From the NCBI GenBank assembly GCA_940337035.1, contig OW679203.1, forward strand, positions 31,877,495 through 31,941,494: a DNA stretch of 64,000 nucleotides, written 5' to 3'. This document shows, piece after piece, positions 48,251 to 57,037 of the stretch. Positions within the stretch are counted from its first letter, which is position 1, and each line of letters begins with the position of its first letter. Below the pieces are notes generated by a model. It was not told where the DNA came from, made no database searches, and saw only the letters and a program-made list of their open reading frames with translations. The stretch comes from Agriotes lineatus (taxonomy: Eukaryota > Arthropoda > Insecta > Coleoptera > Elateridae). The position numbers were made by a program, and so were the translations under genes.

Positions 48251-50307
48251 ATATGAGTCATTTTACGCGCTAGTCATTTAGCTAATTTATTGGAGTAACA
48301 TCATAAACTTCCGTTTATGTAGCAACAAACTGACGACTTGTCATAAAATTTATTTAGGCTGTAACCAACTATTACTAATTAGAGCCTTGTCTTAGAGGCG
48401 GTTTTAGCCTGTAACATACCTTGGGATTTTCAAGACGGACAGAAGTCGAGAATACCCGGAAGCGGTCGGTAATTACTCCAGAGCTGTATGGTCTGCTACA
48501 TTGCTCTTAACCACACATCCCACGTCCTGCTCTTTCATATATGTTGCGAGCCGACTGCGGCTCATGCTCGTGAAGAAGTATAATATCGTCTCACAACCTC
48601 CCCCCCCCCTCCCCTCACCCTCGATCCGTGAAAGTGCCCATCACCATAATCTGAAGGCAGACAATTCCGTAGGTATTGTTTAGGGTACCATATAATTTTC
48701 ATCAGTTCCACGTAAGTACTAAGCTTTAAATGATATGGTTCTGTTTAGCGTTACTCCTAAGTAGGGTTATATGGCGTTTCAAGCGACAATTAGTTTGTAA
48801 TTTACTTCTCTGGTACCACTGAAAGATTACCTCGTAAGTGGCTTATCTGCGATTGGATTTAGTGTACATGCGTAAAGATCTTTGCGTTTGGATGGATGGA
48901 TTGGTTGGTCATTACAGACATTTTAAATTGAAGGAGGAAGGCTTTCTTGGAGGATTTTTTTGTTAGTGTATGTGTTATATTTATTATATTCCGAGTGTAA
49001 TTTTTGGGTGCACGCTACTGATTTTAGAACGGTGGAAGGATGATTTTGCGTTAAAGTCCGAGACGCACGCCTTGCGTCTACAGTCACCAGAAGAACAGGA
49101 GAAATGACGACGTTTCTGCTGCAGGTGCCGGTTTAAGTTAAGAATCTTCGTGGCATCTTGGTTTCCACACTGCTTTAAACACTTGAAGTCCATTCTCGCT
49201 TACAAAACACCGTCAGACTCCAAGAATCGAATTAGACCGAACCAAATCATGCGTCACCTTGAATGCTTTTTATCGGATTTAGTGCCTTGTCAACGCTGGT
49301 TGAATTCAACGCCTGTAATTGCTCTATATAAAGTACAGGTAATTCATGCATGGGCATCATGTTTCCCCGTAGATACAATATTTATACGCTTTTATTTGTA
49401 ATTGACAGGTCTGCTGTTTGGATGCACATAGAAGTGTTTTCCGTGAGCCTTTGCCTAATGGACACAATATTTGAGCCTTTCCCCATTTAGGAGGCTAAAC
49501 GCCATTTAAACACGTTGACTGAATTGCGGCCATTTACTTTCGTTTAGTAGGTATCTCGTGACGTCACGTTTTAGGAAGTTGCTTCCGGTAATCACAGTTG
49601 CTTACCGACTGCCCGAGGCTACCCTCTACAATGCTGTATGTTGAATATAATGTATGAAGTTACACTCTAATAATATTTTCATTGTGAAGCAAAAAAGCAG
49701 TCGCGTTTACAGGTTTCATAAGCGCCTAAGCAGATAAAGGCAAATTTATCCAGCAAATAAGACTCCATCTTTTCCCAACGCCTCGTGGGGCGACTTATTC
49801 CGAGCTAAAGGCCACCCCCCCTCACCCAAAACATCTCCAGGTTAGAGTAACCAACTCAGTCGCGCCTAATAAAAATAATAATTATCTTTTACATCTCTAC
49901 TGAAATTGACATTTATATGAAATCGCTTGTCTTGTCAGAGTAAGACCGCGCCCATTTCCCACTGTAGCCAGGCACATGCATCTGGTAGTCTGTTTATGTT
50001 GTGAATGAATTTTCACATGTAACATATGCCATCTGCTCCTTTTGTTGTCTAGCTTAGTCCATCCAAAATGCGATATTTACTCATTGAGAACGTAATCAGC
50101 TTTCTAAGTTAGTAGTCGCAAAAATATTCTTTACGTAACTTTTAATTTTTTTAGTGGCCAGCCATAATAAGAAATAATTATATTTTTCATCAATTTAAAG
50201 CTATTGGAAAATATACACAATGTCCTATATGCAAGTATAAATGTAATAAATATATCTATATTATTCAAACTATATATACAATGACAAAACATTACATTAT
50301 AAACACA
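48250..50307. other. Intergenic region between repeat R3 and the next gene
   Basis: No firm gene. A poly-C tract lies near 48600. On the minus strand 49193-48984 encodes MDFKCLKQCGNQDATKILNL and then two further Cys/His clusters (FSCSSGDC, FHRSK). The spacing is vaguely zinc-finger-like, but the sequence is short and matches no family I can name. The segment at 49940-50020 repeats part of 45930-46020. Confidence 0.35.
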
Positions 50308-51052
50308 CTAATTATTTTTACACTGCTTATAAATGTGATATTCGTACTTTAATTTACACCAGATTCCTTTGCACATATTTATTAATCTATTATCAACTAC
50401 CACATCGCTCTTAGCACTCGCATATTCACTGTAAATAATTTTTCTAGCTAGTTTAAAACGGCACCTCTGTATTAAACTAAGACTCAAGTACAACCTACAC
50501 CTAGACATCACGTTCGGATCCCGCAAGCGGAAAGCAAGCTTCAGCTGGTTCAAAGAGATTTTACCAGCCACTTCGGCATGGCTCACGCTGTAGTCACCCA
50601 GAGCCGAAAAGGCTCCACCTAAGGTCGACAGCCAAGACAAGGTGTGCTCCAACTCACACCTCTCTCTTACCATGTCTGTCGTTCGGTAATTCCTAAACAA
50701 GGAGGACATCAACACTGGCAATGGCTTTAACACAAACTGACACTTACCAACCATAGTCAATAATTTCCTTATACGCTGGCACTAGTACAAACTTAATTAC
50801 GTTAACTTTTCTGTTTGTGTTTGAATAAACTTCGTTCATGAAGCAGTTGCGATAAGCGGGTGAAATGTTGAGCTCCCGAATCACATAGTACAGCAGGATG
50901 CCGTCAACAAATAGCCTGGCTTTTTGCTTTGAAGGTTTGTGAGCCAAGTCGACTGCTACGTGGTTTTTGGTCAATGGTTGATCCTTTTCCAATATAAAGT
51001 CATCGTATTTGGTGTCCTTGTGTGAAACTTGAATAAACAGCAAATCCACCAT
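50308..51052 (-). CDS. Conserved protein of unknown function, two exons, 229 residues
   Basis: The first exon runs from the ATG at 51052 down to 50748 and the second from 50692 to a stop at 50308. They are joined in phase across a 55-bp intron with donor TTG|GTAAGT and acceptor CTTGTTTAG. Without splicing the first exon runs into a stop two codons after GACTATGG, which makes the locus look like two overlapping frames. The protein starts MVDLLFIQVSHKDTKYDDF and has DLAHKPSKQKARLFVDGILL in its first half. Its second half is helical with a well-constrained core (LEHTLSWLSTLGGAFSALGD, KISLNQLKLAFRLRDP, CRLYLSLSLIQR). There is no signal peptide or membrane segment. The core recalls a small metazoan family of uncharacterised proteins (DUF4807 / C. 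elegans F58A4.6 type), but this is from memory and unconfirmed. Function is not known. Confidence 0.8.
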
Positions 51053-51358
51053 TATGTACGATGTTCAATTAAAAAATAAAGTTTTTGTTATAAGCGAATT
51101 AACTAAATTTCACGTGATTGGAATTAACACCAAACTACACAAAAATACAACTAAAAACACATTTTGACAATTCAAATATATAAAGTTGAGGTTAGGTTCC
51201 AACGTTTTACGCATTTGTACGACTGTGCAAAATTTCTACTGATAAAGATGAAGTGGGTTACGGAGGCAATTCTTGCGAACAAATAAAAATTTCATAAATT
51301 GACGACCATATAGATTATTGGTAATTGGTAAATAAGCAGATAATAATATTTTATGTTA

Positions 51359-51471
51359 CAAGTGCGTAAAGCTAGTCTTTAGTCACGAGTGGGGCATAGT
51401 TAAAACGCGAGTGAGCGAGCGTTTTAAGCCCCGCGAGTGACTAAAGATGTTTTACGCATGTGTATCGTACA
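51359..51471. mobile_element. ~112-bp hairpin element
   Basis: GTGCGTAAAGCTAGTCTTTA on the left pairs with TAAAGATGTTTTACGCAT on the right. The arms continue inward through AGTCACGAGTGGGGC and GCCCCGCGAGTGACT to a GAGTGAGCGAGC turn. The sequence AATATTTTAT stands on both sides (51346-51355 and 51471-51480) and may be a target duplication. The element could form a near-perfect stem of about 50 bp. It is probably a very short MITE of unknown superfamily. Confidence 0.65.
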
Positions 51472-51539
51472 ATATTTTATCTACTATAGAATCGAGAAAA
51501 CACGGTATATATAAAATTTTTTTAAATGTAAATTGGGAT

Positions 51540-51660
51540 TACTAACAACCGGTCGTAATTTTGCGTTAATAAAGAGGTTCAAAACACGTTGCTATTGACG
51601 ATGTGGCTAATGAAATCATCTTAAACACGTTGCTACTGACGACGTAAACTAATGAAAATA
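51540..51660. repeat. Short tandem duplication of a ~43-bp unit
   Basis: AACACGTTGCTATTGACGAT followed by GTGGCTAATGAAAT recurs immediately as AACACGTTGCTACTGACGAC and GTAAACTAATGAAAAT. Two copies only. No gene is present. Confidence 0.6.
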
Positions 51661-51754
51661 TGTTATTAAACAGTCGTTTTACTTAAACCGACAACTAAAA
51701 GTCAATTTTACACACTGTAAATAGTCGGTAATCTGACCTCTTTAAAGACGCTTG

Positions 51755-53575
51755 TAAAATGATGAGGTGTGCACTCAAAGACATACTTAGTTTTAAAATA
51801 AAATGTACACTAACTGGATCCATTCTCTTTGCGGTTGCAAAAGACCAGAAAAAATATTTTAAGAATTTTATTACTGAAAATTGATTAATTTTATACGTAC
51901 ATCTCATTTACAAGCTTATCTTTGAATAATTTTCAATGAGGTTCAAATTAGTCAAAAGTTTATTCTTTCTAGATTCAGATGATGTCGAATTATTCTCGAA
52001 ACTATTCTTAAGAAACGTTAAAAAAAATAAATAAAGCGTATAGGAAAAACGCGGTGTAAATTTCAGCATCGAGGTATTTTGAAAACTATTGCACATTAAT
52101 GCATACTTTCGGAGTATGAAATATGTAGAAAAGAATGAAGACATTTTTAGTGAAAGAATTATCTGTATTGCTTTATTGTTATAAAACATGATTTATTTTT
52201 TGTGTTTGGAGTTATACGCGTGTTGCGCCTCGCCGATCATTGATTTGCACCACGTAGCCCAGAAAATAAAGGAATGACGGGAAAAATTAGGGAAAAGCTG
52301 AACTTTGGCCAGTTGTTAGATCACTATAATAGATAGCTTCGCCAAAATTCCCCTCCCCTCTCCTTGTGGTTCCCCATCAGTGCCCCTTCGAACATCACAT
52401 TCGCAAACTTTATCAAACCGCTTAATATATCGGACCACTCACCAGTTTTTCGCAAGTACTGTAAATAATGAAAACTGTATAATATTGTAGATAATTTTGC
52501 CCCTTTTTAAACAAGCTTCAAGGATAAAACAAAACTTTGAATTTTAAAGTTTAAACATCTTTTTTTCGTTTCCATTAAAATTTAGAAAAATGTGTCGACA
52601 TTAGCGCAAACTTAAATAAAAATATTTTTTAGCACATTCTTTTACGATAACGCCAAAGAAATAGATCGTTAAGACCATTGGTCACGAAGATATAAAGCAG
52701 TTTTCTAAATTCCGCGAATGTGAAGTTTTAATGGGTAGTGAGGAGTAACAATGGGGTGAGGTGCGGGGAGTTTTGGAAAAAAGTATCTCATCTAGTGGTC
52801 TAGCAACTGGCCAAAGTTCAGCTTTCCCCTAATTCTTTCCGACGCCAACCCTTTATTTCGTGGGCTACGTAGTGAAAATCAGTGATCGGCGAGGCGCGAC
52901 ACGCGCATAACTCAAAACACGCAGCGGAAAATGAATAGTATTTTTTAAGTAACAAACGACTTCCGGGATTGGACCGTGTCATGATTGAGATCGAAGAACT
53001 CAACGCTTACGCTCCTTACGAAAGTGAACGAAACGTTGAGTTCTTAGATCTCAATCATGACAGGGTCCAATCCCGGAAGTCGTTTGTTACTTAATGACAA
53101 TGGCCGTGAAAGCCTCAAAAATCATCTAATAGTATTTTTTACAACAATAAAGTAATACAGCTGATTCTTTCACTAAAAATTTCTTCATTCTTTTCCACAA
53201 ATTTCATACTTTGAAAGTATGAATTTATGTGCAGTAGTTTTTAAAATACCTCGATGCTGAAATTTATACCGCGCTTTTCCTGTACGCTTTGTTTAAACCA
53301 TTTCTGTAGCATTTGTTCAAAATAATTTCGATAATAATTTGACATCCTCTGAATCTAGTAAGAATATGCTTTTCACTACTTTAAATATCATTGAGAAATA
53401 TTCATCAATATATTCAGTAATGAAACAAATACCGATTTTGTTCTGCTTTCTTACAATCGCAAACAGAATGTATCTCTCTACATTTAGATCCGCAAGGTCA
53501 TTTCAGATAGTGTACATGTTTTTTTAAACTATATATTCGAGTGCACACCCTCTGGTCAAATTTATGGTTCTTGAT
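51755..53575. mobile_element. ~1.8-kb imperfect palindrome (foldback element) carrying a hairpin insertion
   Basis: The left arm, about 51760-52445, is the reverse complement of the right arm, about 52660-53565, at roughly 75% identity by eye. Paired landmarks, left word and its right-arm counterpart read in reverse complement, are GGTGTGCACTC with GGTGTGCACTC and TTTCAGCATCGAGGTATTTT with the identical word. CGCCTCGCCGATCA and GAACTTTGGCCAGTTG are also matched exactly. About 200 bp in the centre are unpaired. The right arm is interrupted by about 165 bp holding a separate hairpin. Open frames inside (for example 51908-52189 minus) match no transposase that I recognise. Element borders lack an obvious target duplication. 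Confidence 0.8.
52946..53093. mobile_element. 148-bp near-perfect hairpin inserted in the palindrome's right arm
   Basis: AAGTAACAAACGACTTCCGG on the left is complementary to CCGGAAGTCGTTTGTTACTT on the right. Pairing continues inward through GATTGGACC, TGTCATGATTGAGATC and GAACTCAACG to an unpaired turn of about 20 bp. The 14-bp word AATAGTATTTTTTA occurs just before the insertion and again about 30 bp after it, where the palindrome arm resumes. The insertion is therefore bracketed by direct repeats. Confidence 0.75.
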
Positions 53576-54098
53576 TCCTGACTAAAATGTTAATCATTAA
53601 AACAAGTTCTTCTTCAGAAAATTATTAAAAATCTGTAAACAATATAATCCGTCTTTAAAAAAAATCCTACTAGTGCTTTAAATATAAGGCTTTCGAGTAA
53701 CAGTAAAGTAGGTTTTTTTCCTCTAAAAATTTTCAAGGTCAAGATAAAATTTATTTTCCTCAGGTTTTTCTGTAAATGACTTGAGTCATTTTGACATTTA
53801 AAATTAAATTTTCAGCTTTTCTTTTTTGAAAATGAATATGCGTAAAAAACGGAATCTTTTAAAATTAAATGCAAAAAAAGCAATTCTGCAGCCTAACATG
53901 CCAGAAGAAGAAGTTTACGAAAGATTACCTAAAAACAAAACTCCTTTAATGTCAGATTTTAAATTTCCCACCAATTTTTAGTTCTAAAAAGTTACTAAAA
54001 CAAATCCTACCAACATGTAATTTTTAAAGGAATATAAGTAATGCCAACATAAACCCTAAATTCTTTGACCTTCAAAATTTTTATAGGAAAAAAATGTA
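53576..54098 (+). other. Intergenic DNA with a 49-codon open frame
   Basis: AT-rich DNA between the palindrome and the nested MITEs. One small frame at 53832-53981 (+) begins MNMRKKRNLLKLNAKKAILQ and continues with an acidic EEEVYERL and a Pro-containing tail before TAG. It is lysine-rich, has no family match I can name and may be fortuitous. Nothing else was seen. Confidence 0.25.
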
Positions 54099-54106
54099 CT
54101 TTATAG

Positions 54107-54781
54107 CATGGTGTAAAGAATACAAGGTGTAACCATATATCTAATACTTACTATATTGCTAGCGGCTATGAGTGGGAAACTCACCAAGAAAGTGAGACAG
54201 ACAACCAACTCTTCAATGTATAATGGTGAGCTGTGTGCAAGCGCTTTGGCGTCGTCCGGCCAATGGGGAAGTGGTCAAGTTTAAAATTCGTTTCTAAAGG
54301 CGGAGTTCGAATTCTCACGCATGCGCACGAGACGCGTTATACTCTAAGTGAGACTATGTCGGCGCCGTAATGTTTTCTGACGTTTCCAGGCCCTGCTAGC
54401 AATATATGTGTATTATATATATGGGTGTAACGTTCCGCAGAATGTGGGCGGACCTCAAATTCAACCAATAGGACATGGTCCGACAAATGGCACGATTGGT
54501 AGTACTGAAGTGTATTGTTGAAGACGCTGTCGATGTCAAATTCGAGGTTAGGTTTTGGGTCAGTTGTTGTCAGATTGACGCAAAATGTAACCTGCTAACC
54601 CCGAATTTGACATCTACTGACAGTGCCAGCAACATATACGATCGCAACCATGGTTACACCATGATCGCGGCCGTGATGGATTTCCTGAGCAGGACCATCT
54701 GGGATTGGTTGACATCTCCCCTCTATTTTCTGAACGACTGCCCATCCCGGGAGCGTTTCACCTTGTATTCTTTACACCATG
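54107..54781. mobile_element. Foldback MITE with CATGGTG ends and 8-bp duplication (host of a nested element)
   Basis: CTTTATAG occurs at 54099-54106 and 54782-54789. The ends are inverted: CATGGTGTAAAGAATACAAG on the left and CTTGTATTCTTTACACCATG on the right, a perfect 20-bp match. Inverted similarity continues across the element (GATGTCAAATTCGAGGTTAG against CTAACCCCGAATTTGACATC). It would be about 377 bp without the nested insertion. An 8-bp duplication and CA...TG ends are compatible with the P or hAT superfamilies. A 104-codon open frame at 54475 falls inside it and is not a host gene. Confidence 0.88.
54134..54423. mobile_element. 290-bp MITE nested inside the left inverted repeat of the previous element
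   Basis: GGTGTAAC is duplicated at 54126-54133 and 54424-54431. The ends CATATATCTAATACTTACTA and the complement of TGTGTATTATATATATG are inverted, and both run on to the palindromic core TATTGCTAGC / GCTAGCAATA. Taking out the insert rejoins the outer element's arm as CAAGGTGTAACGTTCCGC, which pairs with its right arm. That fixes the order of the two events. It has no coding sequence. Confidence 0.88.
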
Positions 54782-54973
54782 CTTTATAGGGCATTCAGTA
54801 AACACAAAAACATTTAAATTTTTTGAAGTTGGCATGTGCATATAATTTTTCTACTAGGGATTCTGTATTTTGTTTTGAAAAGGTTTGCACGCTTGCATAC
54901 TGGCAGATTTGAATTTAAAAATGACATTTAATATTTCTCATTGGCGGTGTCAAAGTAGATATTTTTCTAGAAA

Positions 54974-56315
54974 CAGGGCCGTAACTAAGTAAAATATTAC
55001 TGTAGGCAAGCCAACATCTTTGCGCCCTTCAGTACAGTAACCATAGAAGTGACATAAAAATACTAATTTTAGTGTATGACTGCTGCGTTTATTTCAGTAT
55101 ATATGATGTATATTGAAAGCGAACAGGTAAGTATTCAAAAATAAATCCAAAATTTTTAATTTAAAACTTTTAAAAGTAAACAACTAACTGTTAAAATAAC
55201 ATTTGTTAGGGTTACAATATTTGGTAGTTTGTGTAGGTGTATTATTTTTTAGTTTTGGTTACTATGCTTACTCACCATTTCTGGAATATTTTTAACCCCA
55301 AAATATAATACAATCTTGGCAAACGGAATCAAAGTTCAGGTACAACCAATGTACCGCGAAGAATGTGTGCTAGTCAGGGAATGTTCGGAGTTCTTGCAGT
55401 GATGCCACGTATGTTTGTTAAAGTGTTCTGTTTTTCGTAGTGGCGTATGCGATTATGCGAACCAATAATTAATTATAATAGGATGAGTTACAACAATGCG
55501 ATGGGACCCTGCAAGCACTGCTATGCGTATTTTTAGTTAATGCACGTTTTAGTTGGTTTCATCATGTTGGTGTTTTTTTAACTACGGCAGATGATTGACG
55601 TCAAACGTTCTTGCTCGTGATTGATGATTACATGATAATTGAGGGGAGTGGATCCCGCAGAGACATGTTGTTTCAGCTAGCGATTCCGCGAAGACATGTT
55701 GCTCCGCCTAGTGCACTCTCTCGAGAGCGGAGGCATGTTGTTCTGGAGCGGGTGACCGATTGACAGTAAGTGCTGTACTGTGAAAGATCAGTAGGCAATA
55801 GTTAATGTAGCTAGTTACTATTGGGCAGTACTAGCAAACAGTACCGGCATCTAACCAAATCAGCAGAGATAGCGATAAGGTGCTAGAAGTATAAAGAGGC
55901 CAGGTAGGCGGTCACCTCCGGTGAGTATATTAAGTATTTATTTTAGCTACAAATGTTTCTTGTTTTCTGTGACTCAAATTTTGAAATTTTGGTTCAAATG
56001 GGATAATTTTTGAGAGACCTCTCTATAGATATTAAGGCTGTATGACATATAGTTGACTTTAGAAACTTCGTCATTAGTTATAATTTAGAAAGTGATGGCT
56101 ACCATGGAATGTAATGTGTCGACTATATTGAGCGCCATTCGCATTATTATAATTAGCATTACTTAGGGTAAAACCCTTAATATTACAAATTAATTTGTCG
56201 GTAAAATTTTTATTAGCATGAAAAGAATTAATTTTTCCCAGTGCTATTTTGGCGCTTCCCTATCGCTTGCTCCTGTAGGCGGGAGCCACTCGGCCTATAC
56301 CTAGTTACGGCCCTG
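54974..56315. mobile_element. 1,342-bp non-autonomous hAT element
   Basis: The ends are CAGGGCCGTAACTA and TAGTTACGGCCCTG, a perfect 14-bp terminal inverted repeat starting with the hAT-typical CAGGG. The 8-bp TSD TCTAGAAA is perfect at 54966-54973 and 56316-56323. The interior includes a GC-richer stretch with two GACATGTTG words (55663 and 55693) and a TTACTGTAGGC / TCCTGTAGGC motif near each end. No open frame longer than 60 codons exists, so transposase must come from elsewhere. The intact TSD points to a fairly recent insertion. Confidence 0.93.
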
Positions 56316-56323
56316 TCTAGAAA

Positions 56324-57037
56324 TTCTAACCTAAAGTTTCATAAAATGTAATAAAGAAACGCATTAGTAAACGCTACGTCAATAGCATCCAACACAGTAT
56401 TTGTATAATATCCTTAAAACTAGTTAATTACAACATTTATGACAGATGGGTAGTAAATGTCACACCCTTAACCTTATTTGTTTTAGTAACTTTTTGTAAG
56501 TACATTCCTAGACAAAGGTGAATTTTGGAAGTATACTCATGAAATTTTGGATATCAAAGGCCACTTTGTGTTTTTGTGTTTTGTGAACAGACTATACATG
56601 AAGTATTTTTTTATACTTCTCACAATCTTGTCAGTTTTTTTCTTCCCAAAATTACAATTTTAGAATCTGGAAACACCCTTTCGATTTTTATTGTGTTCCT
56701 ATTGCACTCCACACAGTCTATTTGTATTAAATATTTTTGTTTACTTTTTAAATTAGTGTCACTAAAAATTCAAAAATTCCCACAAATAGTGTTGGTATAT
56801 ACCAGAAAAATGAGTCCGTCAAAATTCACCTAGGCGTAAAAACCGAATACGTAAACACGGCTGAATAACCCAAATTGGAATAAAATTCCCAGAAGAGCAA
56901 TTACGGGTTTTATTATGACAAAGAAAGTTTACACCTGTGTGAAAGTTTACAGCTAGCGTGCGTGCAGGTTAGAATTTACATGAGTCAGAGAGAAAGTACC
57001 TATTGCTAGATATAGGTAGCTTATCATCATCCACTTC
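56324..57037 (+). other. Upstream region of pelle
   Basis: AT-rich DNA that should contain the pelle promoter and 5' UTR. An 85-codon frame at 56576 is hydrophobic by composition and has no motif. No TATA box with a well-placed initiator was found, and no NF-kB-type site was evident by eye. Confidence 0.4.

Noticed and set aside
50690..50760. Frameshift splitting the conserved gene at 50308-51052 into two frames
   Set aside because: A 55-bp intron with good GTAAGT donor and TTGTTTAG acceptor joins the halves in phase, so no frameshift is needed.
54475..54789. 104-codon plus-strand open frame
   Set aside because: It falls inside the foldback MITE and reaches into its terminal inverted repeat and target duplication.
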